Shown here one piece after another: positions 55,960 to 64,000 of a stretch of 64,000 nt of DNA. The DNA is from Leucocoprinus leucothites (Eukaryota; Basidiomycota; Agaricomycetes; Agaricales; Agaricaceae). A program made the translations under genes and the position numbers. The notes beneath the pieces were generated by a model. It was not told the DNA's origin, searched no databases, and saw only the letters and a list, made by a program, of their open reading frames with translations. The stretch spans positions 558,001 to 622,000 of the forward strand of contig JAACJO010000018.1 of NCBI GenBank assembly GCA_013368445.1, written 5' to 3'. Each line of letters begins with the position of its first letter. The stretch's first letter is position 1.

Positions 55960-57470
55960 AACTGTAGTTTAGATTTTCAAGGAGGCCACTGATCTATTTT
56001 CAAAGGCAGAAGTTCCATTGGTCATTAATGTATTCCCCACACTACTCGATATCTGGGCATACCTTGGAAATGTATGTGAAGATGATAATGATGCACTGTC
56101 ACCCATCATTTGTATTGCTGCTTGGGCAGTGATATCAATGGTTGACAAGTACATTATGTTGTGTGAAGAGTGCGAGATATATTTTATTGCAATTGGTATG
56201 TAATTTCTCATATTTTACAGCATTACTGACACTACTCAATAGTTATGTGCCCAGATCGGAAGTTACAGTGGTTCAAAGACAATGGCTATGCTCGTCCAGT
56301 TTACACAAAGCTCAAGCAGACTGTTATTGAGCAATGGGGACAGACATATTGGCCCAATTTAGCAATGACCTCAGAACCTGAGCCTACAGTTAGAGCTTTT
56401 ATACTCCAAAATTATATTTTTATTACTCACAGCTGTATTTTTCTAGCATACTGGTAACAAATATCTACAAAAGCGAACTTCCAAGAAAGCACCAGTGGGA
56501 AATCTTGATGACATCAATACCTACTTGAAGGGGCCTGTTGTCTCTCACTTGGCAATTATTGATTCAGGTGGATATATGAAGTGGTGGAACACTACAGCTG
56601 CAAGCCATCCAAATCTTGCAAGAATAGGCATGGATTACTGCAGTGTGTCATGATCTGCGATCATGACCTCTCCAATTTGATCTCCGACTATTCTTTCAAT
56701 TTCCAATTCCCATGATTTTTCATTATCTACTATTTCTATAAATATTTTGCAGCCTGTTTCCACTCATCATTCTATCATCTTTTCATTTGCACTCATATTC
56801 GTGTCTGCCATTCCATTTATGTTTGTTGTTCTCCATCACATTGTGTCTGTCATTGTCTATTTACCTTTTGTTTATCTATTTATTCATTTATCGTCACATT
56901 GTGAGCTTCATGATATTTATGTGTTATTTGTCTAATTTCGCATTATCTTAAATATGTCACTACTAGCTCATGTATTACCCATTCTGAATATCAACTAAGA
57001 TTCCAATCTGAATTCTCTGTCCATTATTCCTTCAGTGTTGAATTCCAATTCACACTGCCTGTCATCTTCCTCATAGACCAAATCAGTCAACATGATATCA
57101 GAAGGGCACAGCACATATGCTGAAGCCAATGACCAATCTCTCTATAACTTTTGTGCACTTAGTAAGTGCCAGTATTTCGCATATCTTGACACAGTGCCCC
57201 TGGTCAGTGTATCTTATATTGTCTGTCCATCATTGGCTGATGTATTGTCACCCACAGCATCATCTGTTGATGCCGAATGGGCATTCTCTGTTGGATGATG
57301 ACAGGTGAACTTTATGCAACACAACATGACCCCAAATACATTCAAAGCTAAGATGGCACTTGGGTCCTGGGCAAGACCTGGGAGTCTATTATTTCCGGGT
57401 GTCATGAAAGCAGGACAGATCATTGCTGGAGGAGCAGAAGGTGATTCAGATGCTGAATAAATGGACAGAC
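55960..57470 (+). pseudogene. hAT transposase C-terminal half, split by a solo LTR
   Basis: Readable blocks: DLFSKAEVPLVINVFPTLLDIW, MCPDRKLQWFKDNGYARPVYTKLKQ, HLAIIDSGGYMKWWNTTAASHPNLARIGMDYCSV, and after the LTR at 56646-57191, SPTASSVDAEWAFS, the hAT dimerisation signature (usually T.SVERAFS). A tail follows (AKMALGSWARPG). Two small introns may lie near 56200 and 56430. Frameshifts and stops prevent a full protein. The N-terminal half and terminal repeats were not found. Confidence 0.75.
56646..57191. repeat. Solo LTR (family unnamed), TSD CAGTG
   Basis: A 546-bp element from TGTCATGATCTGCG to TATCTTGACA with perfect CAGTG duplications at 56641-56645 and 57192-57196. Deleting it restores the hAT reading CSV-PL. 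Its orientation cannot be told from the sequence. Confidence 0.9.
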
Positions 57471-57814
57471 AAACTAAGTGAACTCATTGATTGATTGGAA
57501 TGTATTTGTACGGTTTACGGATGTGTTTGATGACTCGAAATGTATACCTGTGTGTAGTAGTTAAGAATGCGTATTTATTGAGCCCAGTTTCGTGAAAATC
57601 GTTGGAGATTTGAGCAAGATATGGCATCTCAAGTGTTAGTGAAGATGTGGATCTTCCCCAATATTTGTGAATATTTGACCACAATTGTAGGTCACGCCAT
57701 GCACTCATTTTTGAACATTTTCACTTGATTTCTACTCCAAAATAGTCTGAAAAATGTATAGAAACATATTACAGTATCCTCAGAGTAAAAGAATATGCTT
57801 TATCTGTGGATGAA
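57471..57814. other. Spacer, probably hAT 3' flank
   Basis: No ORF of interest. AT-rich with some CpG. No terminal repeat identified. Confidence 0.4.
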
Positions 57815-58454
57815 TGTTATGTATATTGATTATATCTAGCATTTGTTCCATCTATAACACGAAGTCAATATTAGCTTTACTTAAGTAATATCGCAATTAT
57901 GTTTTCTTCTTATTTGTTCTTGTATTTTCTCGTTTGTCTTGACTCATTATGACTTGTTTGGTTTTGTTTGTAATTTGATGACATGTGATTGTTAAATATA
58001 GCTGCGCTATATTTGGACTTACCTTGTGATCGATCATATGATCAAAGAAGAACTTCTTTAGAAGAACTTCTAAAGCTTCTTTGACAGATCGCGTCTTATA
58101 TAGTTTAATTAGCGTTAAGGAAGCCGTATGCTTCTCTTCTTTCATTAGAAGCCCTTAGCCCTAGTTAATAATAGATACCGACTTGTATCGTATATAAGTC
58201 GTCGACATCTACCAAGGAGAAACATCGTTTCTACTTGGTTAGGTGGAGACTCAATACGAGCCTTTATCTATACAAAGTCGAATTGAACTTAAGCTCTAAG
58301 ATCTCAATTACTAAAGTCTTAAACTCTATAATCGCCGTATTATAACTCTGACTTAGTAAACGACTTTGTCGCTTACTGAGAAGGAGTCCCCTTTGATAAG
58401 ATCAACTCGATACTTATCGCGCCAGCTTAGGACCGGGCCGGCGTCACTATAACA
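57815..58454 (+). repeat. Solo LTR family B (L6), TSD ATGAA
   Basis: A 640-bp LTR with perfect ATGAA duplications at 57810-57814 and 58455-58459. It keeps many CpGs (GATCGCGTC, CGCCGTATTA, GGACCGGGCCGGCGTC) that are TpG or CpA in the five other copies, so it is the least decayed and best approximates the master sequence. Confidence 0.95.
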
Positions 58455-59627
58455 ATGAAACTGCCATCCACAGATATCTATCCATGGCCATCCATGATAA
58501 CATCATCTGATGGTGTCAGTCACAGATATGTGACATTACCATCCATGACAGTCCCTAAACATAATAACATGACCTGTATTCATGGTAGCGCCTTCAGATG
58601 GCAATGGCCCAAAATTTTCCTCGAAATGGACGACCACAAGCATGTACCGAGCTTCTAGAATCAACTATGAGTTGAAAAAGAAGTTAACTTGACTAAGAGT
58701 ATATATTTAGATCAAATCCAGTCATCTCTGTAAATTTCAAGTTGATATACACTTTTTCAATAATCTATATCCTTGCCTATGATATGATTATCCCTTTGTC
58801 GAGGGGGTCGCAATCTCTGAAAGAACTAAATGAAGTGTTGCAGTATCTTTGAAAGCCTGATGTAGATGAGTGTGAAGTTGAGTTCCACAGGCTTCAAGTT
58901 TAGAACGTTTGCTCAGGAATAGCCTAATGTCAAACAAGGGATCAGGAACAATAGAACGACTTCAAATCTGGCTCAAACTCTGTAGATACTCCAAACCACC
59001 CCGGTCAATGAGCTCACCATGGCTCCAACCAGTACAAATCTGCCATGACCCACAAACGATGTATTAGCCAATGTTTTAAAGACTTTACTGACCTACCCTG
59101 GTTGTTCTTAAAGATTCTTCACTGCTGCTGCTTCATTAACCCAAAATCATGTGCATCACCTTCGAAGATTGGCAAAGGTATCCATATTCAGTGCAGATCA
59201 TTTGGTATCATGAAGTGAGTGACAAGTCATTATGAGAGTTGATAAAACTCATACACTGAAAGGTCAATGCTCCCCCTACACTCATCCATGCAACCAAATA
59301 TGATGGCCTGTACACAATGAGCTTTTTATGCACAGAATCATTCAAGGCAAGGACTGGCTACCCTGATAAGATGCAAGACATCTATGATGTTTCGTGTAGG
59401 GCATGGACCCCATTACACACATCCACACTTTATCCAAAGATCAGATACAGCCCATTCTACATCACTAAACCTTCTTCCTTTGCTACAGAAGAATGCACTA
59501 ACCTCAAACACTATATTCAAGAGCTGAAGGGAGAGGCTTGGCAACTTCCTGACAACCCTTCTTATCAGAAAGAATGCACCCTTAAGGTCGGCTCATACAA
59601 TGAGATGGCTTCCATTGACAAGTGCAT
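58455..59627 (+). other. Unrecognised, possibly genic segment cut by gypsy D
   Basis: 59317-59627 is open (MSFLCTESFKARTGYPDK..., VSCRAWTPLHTSTLYPKIRYSPFYITKPSS, LKVGSYNEMASIDKC) and reads like a real protein that ends abruptly at the LTR. A related frame may begin near 59150 (CITFEDWQRYPYSVQIIWYHEVSDKS). I do not recognise the family. The rest of the segment is noncoding. Confidence 0.4.
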
Positions 59628-60188
59628 TGTTAAGCGCGCAAATGCTACGGATAGGGAGCCGACGTCAAGGACCGGTTGGACAGAGGTGTGACAGAGGTAA
59701 GGCAGGAGCCGGTCATCGGACGCGGGAGCGGGTTGTGGCCTCAACTTATGTGTTGTGCCGACTACTGACGCTTGACCCGGATTTCAGACAATATAAGAGA
59801 GCTGAGGACGAACAGAGAGCAGAGGAAAGTAGCGTATCGCTAAGTTGATTATCAGACTGAGGAATCCAAGTACAAAGTCGTGCTACTTATATACGATGCT
59901 GAATATAGGATCGGATAAGGAAAACAAGCAAAGTAGTAAACGGAGAAATAATCAAAGTGGAGTCCGCAAATTTTACAAGGCTAGAAGATATAAAAAATTT
60001 ACTATTAAACGGTTGTCAGAAAATTTCGACAAGGCGGTATGAATTAATAAAATGGAAGGTGTCAGAATAAGTCCAAAGGCGAAAGACCGATACAAACCGA
60101 AGTAACCGATATTCGAAAGTGGATAGGAGTTCATGAAAATAATACTAAGTTCGAACCGTCAGCCATTCTTGAGGTTCGGCTCGTGACA
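59628..60188 (-). repeat. 3' LTR of gypsy D
   Basis: A 561-bp LTR, TGTCACGAGCCG...GCGCTTAACA on the minus strand. It is directly preceded in element sense by a polypurine tract. Ends were fixed by comparison with the solo LTR at 17090-17648, which has a perfect TSD. Left flank is TGCAT. Confidence 0.92.
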
Positions 60189-60205
60189 GTATTCCCCCCT
60201 TAGGG
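60189..60205 (-). other. 3' polypurine tract of gypsy D
   Basis: CCCTAAGGGGGGAATAC on the minus strand, abutting the LTR. A near-identical tract occurs inside pol at 63436-63452. Confidence 0.85.
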
Positions 60206-60220
60206 CTGAGCCCTTGAAGC

Positions 60221-60317
60221 CACGTGACTTGATCGTGGGAACCAATTCAAACTCCGTATAAATTCCGCTCTGAGGAAAAAATTAAGCTTTCTCACAACTT
60301 AATCCCTTAACGCTACC
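60221..60317 (+). promoter_or_regulatory. Candidate promoter of the antisense gene
   Basis: Upstream of the ATG at 60318 are an E-box CACGTG (60221-60226), a CCAAT box (60242-60246) and TATAAA (60257-60262), about 55 bp before the start codon, with a good start context (TACCATGAC). The gene thus has its own plausible promoter, divergent from the LTR. Confidence 0.55.
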
Positions 60318-61545
60318 ATGACGCCCAACTCCGCGACCCACGGATCCGACCCGTCGAGCAATAGCGACTTGGAGAATGAGTTGCGCAAACTGGAAGAAGA
60401 GGACGATTGGAAGGCAGCCGAAGAAGAAGAACGGAAGAAGCGAGAGGCTGAGGAAGCCGAGAAAAAGAAACATGAGGAGGAGGAACGACGGAAAAGAAAA
60501 GAAGAGTTGCGGAGGAAAATGGCAGAGAAGAAAAGGAAGGAGGCCGAGGAAGCAGAGCGGTTACAAAAGGAGAAGGAAGAAGCCGAACTGGCGGAACGGA
60601 TCCGGCTGGAGGCCGAGAAGAAGGAAAAGGAAAGACAGGAGAAAGAGAAGGGGAAAGGGAAGAGAACAGCGATGGAGGTGGAAGTGGAGATAGTGGAGAG
60701 TCCGGCGAAGAAGAAGAAAATGACGGAGAATGCGAAGGCGGGAAACGGGGTTCGAAAACCTCGTGCGAAACCGACGAGCGGGCCGGCTGAGACGGCCAGG
60801 TTGACTCAACGGAGTGCGGCCGCTGGTCCCTCCAAGTATCAGCTTACGGAGCTGGATGATCAAGACGACAATCCGTTGTGGACGCCCGGCTCAGGGTTGG
60901 CCGGAGATGGAAGAGATGAGACCGCCGCCCTCCGAAAACGCGGAAACTATGATGCGAAGGGAGGGAAGATAAAGATGGGCGGAAACAACGAGTGCGGGCG
61001 GTGCTTGCGTCTGGGCAAGAACTGCACCGAGCAAAGTGACGCGTGAGTAACTTCTGATTCCTTTGGTCGGCTGATCAAATGACAATATTCACAGCGGCAA
61101 GTATATGTGCGAGCCGTGCCACACTTCAAAACAGAAGTGTGCGGTTCCGACAGAGGCTGACAAACAGCCTCATGAGCAAACGTACGAGCTCATCATCGAG
61201 CAAAGGAAGACCCGCGCCGTCCAATCGGCCATTCTCAAGGAGCTGAAGGGGATCCGGGCCGAGTTGGGAACTCGGCACTTGGCAATGGTGTCAAGTATCC
61301 GGTCCCAGACCAAGGTCGTGGATGGGCTGGCTAAGGACTTCGAGGAGTTCTACGACCGGCTTGTCCTTGATGGCAAGGTGATGGACGACAAGGCGCACAA
61401 AAAGGCACGAGCGGAGTTGGACGCCAAATTGTCCGCTAAGAAGAAAATCGTGCCGGAGACGTCGGATGCTGGGTCTGGGGATGAGGGAGAGGCAGGAGGA
61501 GAGGAAGATGAGGGAGAGGATGAGGGTGAGAATGGTAGTAAATAG
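60318..61545 (+). CDS. Antisense Zn2Cys6-type coiled-coil protein carried by gypsy D
   Basis: Two exons, 60318-61042 and 61095-61545, joined by a 52-bp intron (GTGAGT...CACAG) that completes a GCC codon; 391 residues with no stops. Residues about 17-125 are a highly charged Glu/Lys/Arg coiled coil. A basic segment follows (about 130-160), then residues about 230-263 form C-x2-C-x6-C-x10-C-x2-C-x6-C (CGRCLRLGKNC ... CEPCHTSKQKC), which satisfies the fungal Zn(II)2Cys6 binuclear-cluster spacing. The C-terminal 120 residues are helical with an acidic Gly/Glu tail. A nuclear, DNA-binding role is inferred. It lies on the strand opposite to pol, between integrase and the 3' LTR, converging on pol with about 300 bp between stops. 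An antisense accessory gene or a captured host gene are both possible. Confidence 0.8.
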
Positions 61546-61849
61546 TTGTCTCGTCCATCCCGTTCCTCACGCCCGGCTTGTTTCGTCGTCAATCCGTTTT
61601 TTGTTGTCGCATATTTTCTACCTTTGCTCTTTGGACTTGTGTTTGAAATGGATGATATTTCTTGGGGCCAAGTGTGAGTAAAGAAAAGTCCGAAATAAGA
61701 AAAAAGGATGAGAGAGAGATGAGGCTATTGGGTGTAAGCAAAAAACAAAACGGTAAGTAAGAAAGTACGAAAAAATGTCTAAGTCCAAAAGAAAATGAGT
61801 GAGCCGATATCATAAAACGGGTGAAGAAAATACGTAGCCGAGAGAAAGT
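61546..61849. other. Convergent spacer between antisense gene and pol
   Basis: About 300 bp with no ORF of note. It should contain the 3' ends of both transcripts. T-rich and A-rich runs occur near 61595 and 61730. Confidence 0.5.
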
Positions 61850-64000
61850 CTAGGATAAAGGAAGTGGGCCAGGCTTGTCAGGATAAGCAGAATGGTAATC
61901 AAAAAGAAGTTCAGTCGCGTGTGTAAGCTCAGTAGCAGGTAACCATGAAGATTCTTCGTCAGTATCTTCATATCCCAACCAGATGACCTTGTAGAGAAGT
62001 TTGCATGCGCGACGTCGATCGATCTTCGAGTCTACGATGTGGGCAATCTCGTACTCTGGCTCACCGTCAATGACAACGGGAGCAGGAGCCGGTTCTGAGC
62101 GATCGGAAAATGGATTGGGTGTGGTCGGCTCAAGCATGGAAACGTGGAAGACAGGATGAACAGCGCGCATGGAATCTGGAAGGCGAAGGGTGAACGAGTG
62201 AGAGCCAGGTTGGGCGATAATTTCGTATGGACCGAGATATTTTTCGGAAAGCTTTTTGGATGGACGGGTAGTGCGGAAGAATTGAGCTTTCACGAAAACT
62301 TTCTGGCCAACTTTGAACTCCGGGGCTGGTAACCGACGTGCATCAGCAGATCGTTGGTAGCGTTCTTGAGCAGTGGCTATCTCAGCCTTGAGAGTCATAT
62401 GTAATTCGTCGAGATCGACTGCGAAGTCGCATGCGCGAGCCGATGCGATATCGCATTCAGGATGGACTGTAATGTTTGGGTGATAACCCTTGTTGGCGAA
62501 GAAGGGCGAAATTCCGGTGGTAGCACTGGGCGCGTTGTTGTATGCGAATTCTGCAAGTGGGAGGAGGTCGGACCAGTTGTTCTGCTGATAGTTGCAGTAA
62601 ATGTGGAGGTACTGCTCTAGTGTTTGGTTAGTTCGTTCCGTTTGTCCGTCACCTTCAGGATGATAACCAGATGTGAAGTGAAGGCGCATGTCCAGAGCCG
62701 TGCCAAGGGAACAGAAGAAGTGTGAGACAAACTCTGAACCGCGATCGGAAGTGACATGAGAAGGAACACCATGCTTAGAGAATACGTGAATGACGAATAA
62801 CCATGCTAGTTCTGCGGAAGTGATAGTGTCGTGGGTCGGAATGAATATAGCCTGTTTGGAGAGTCGGTCGACGATAACGAGGATGGTGTCAAAGCCAGAG
62901 GAAGAAGGGAGTTTCTCGATGAAGTCCATTGAAATCGAATTCCAAGGGCATTCAGGAATGGGGAGTTGCTTGAGGTTACCGTATGGCTTGTGGCGCTGAG
63001 ACTTGGATCGCATGCAGGTAACGCAGGATTTACAGAAAGCCTTGACCTGAGATCAGATATCAGGCCAGGTGTACTCACGTCAGATGAGTTCGAGGGTCTT
63101 GTTCTGACCAAAATGGCCAGAAAGGACGTGATCGTGTTTGTATTGTAGAACTCTGAGTCGAAGATTGTTGACGTCGGGTACATAGATCCTGTCGTCGAGC
63201 CGAAGGAAACCAGCGGAATCAACTGACCAGCGGCCTTCGGGATGAGTGATGTGAGCGGATGCAATCGGGTCTTGAGGAAGCGAAGTAAGGATATCAGAAT
63301 GAAGTTTCTCGAGATCTAGTATGGTGGCAGCGCGAAGGGAAGGAGTTGAAAAATAAGTAGCTCGAACTGAAGCTGATAACTGTTCATGCGAAAATACAGG
63401 ACGGAAATTATGAGGATTGACCGAAGCGTAGCCATTATTCCCCCCTTTAGGGTAGATGTCCCATCGTCTAGTGAGAGCGTCAGGCTTGGTTCCGAGTCGG
63501 CCGGGTCGGAAACGGATGATGAGGTTGAACTGTGATATGAACTCAGACCAACGAGCCTGTCGACGAGTTAGGATCTTCGTAGTGCAGAAGTATTCCAGAT
63601 TCTTGTGATCGGTAACAATGTCAATAGGGAGTGGGGCTCCTTCAAGGTAATGCCGCCAGGTGCGGAAAGCCTCGAAGATAGCAAGGAGCTCTTTGTCGTG
63701 AGTGTCATAGTTTAACTCGGCCGTGCTGAAGGTGCGGGAATGGAATGCAATCGGGTGAACTTCGTTGTCGTCCGCGACAATGGAAAGGATGGCAGCAAGT
63801 GCATAATCGGAAGCATCAGTCTCAATGATGATCTGGGCGTCGGGTATCCAGTGAGTGAGTATAGGAGCAGTGGTGAACGCTTCTTTGAGGGAGTTGAAGG
63901 CTTCGCGACACTGTTTGTCGAAGTTCCACTTAGATGCTTTTCGGGTGAGGCGCGTAAGCGGGACGACGATATCGGAATAGTTGTAAATGAAGTGTCGATA
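61850..64000 (-). pseudogene. pol: Gypsy D pol: RT end, RNase H, integrase, chromodomain
   Basis: One frame, open apart from TGA codons near 63080 and 63055, where CGA is expected (LELI*REYTWPDI*SQVKAF). From the right edge: YRHFIYNYSDI of the RT connection, RNase H with IIETDASDYALA, DKELLAIFEAF and VTDHKNLEYF, linker RRWDIYPKGGNNGYAS, integrase zinc region (H...FCKSCVTC), core SMDFIEKLP, VTSDRGSEF and GDGQTERTN with all three catalytic acidic residues, GPY barrel and a chromodomain (EYEIAHIVDSKIDRR, YKVIWLGYEDTDEESSW). It would make the enzymes for reverse transcription and integration. Continues past 64000. Confidence 0.93.
63436..63452 (-). other. Central polypurine tract-like sequence in gypsy D pol
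   Basis: CCCTAAAGGGGGGAATA on the minus strand within the codons DIYPKGGNN, just after RNase H. It matches the 3' polypurine tract (60190-60205) except for one extra A. Confidence 0.55.

Larger units (their letters stand above)
59628..64000 (-). mobile_element. Gypsy family D, 3' half, continues beyond the window
   Basis: The CpG-rich, comparatively young element. Minus-strand order, from the right edge: RT end, RNase H, central polypurine-like tract, integrase, chromodomain, an opposite-strand gene (60318-61545), the 3' polypurine tract and LTR 60188-59628. Its 5' part lies outside the window. Two CGA-to-TGA stops occur in pol. Confidence 0.92.

Noticed and set aside
60282..60863. Minus-strand ORFs under the antisense gene
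   Set aside because: Leu/Phe-rich reverse complements of the Glu/Lys coiled coil; no motifs.

Overview
The window looks like repeat-rich DNA from a filamentous basidiomycete, probably an Agaricomycete. Three things point there: short GT-AG introns of about 52-74 bp in the few genes with exon structure, a NACHT NTPase gene of a type common in mushrooms, and gypsy, LINE, Tc1/mariner, hAT and DDE transposon families typical of large mushroom genomes. I identify this from motifs only and do not name a species.

About 85% is mobile DNA. 1-19244 holds a degenerate gypsy fragment (family A), a nearly complete minus-strand chromovirus (family B, 1694-12137) with a Tc1/mariner element inserted in its third ORF, and a truncated minus-strand gypsy element (family C, 12138-19244) that itself carries a LINE copy and a solo LTR. 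19245-21560 is a cut mariner copy plus two gypsy fragments. 21682-30222 is the only host-like block. It is richer in GC and contains a damaged RRP9-like gene, a decayed piece of a NACHT gene, a piece of a UTP18-like WD40 gene, and a NACHT NTPase gene with five exons and one frameshift. 30948-49633 is a second large gypsy element (family A), split by an inversion between two solo LTRs of family B and interleaved with another A-type copy, an unidentified insertion and a related solo LTR. 49634-57470 contains a mariner copy, a gypsy gag/protease (family F), a DDE transposase relic and a hAT transposase relic interrupted by a solo LTR. 57815-58454 is a well-preserved family B solo LTR. 59628-64000 is the 3' half of a younger gypsy element (family D, minus strand) that carries an intact, spliced, antisense gene with a Zn2Cys6-type cysteine cluster between pol and the 3' LTR.

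Two mutational signatures overlie the whole region. Older copies have lost CpG and show C-to-T/G-to-A changes, many of them making stop codons. Transposon DNA is also unusually full of short perfect hairpins whose arms differ in concert between copies. Eight solo LTRs are recognisable, four with perfect 5-bp target duplications in place. The broken flanks of two others match again if the 38.6-49.6 kb segment is turned around, which lets the order of insertion and rearrangement be reconstructed.

The most unusual items are the antisense zinc-cluster gene in element D, the hairpin signature, the LTR-mediated inversion, the third ORFs downstream of integrase in families A and B, the -1 frameshift site at the gag/pol junction of B, and a central copy of the polypurine tract in D.
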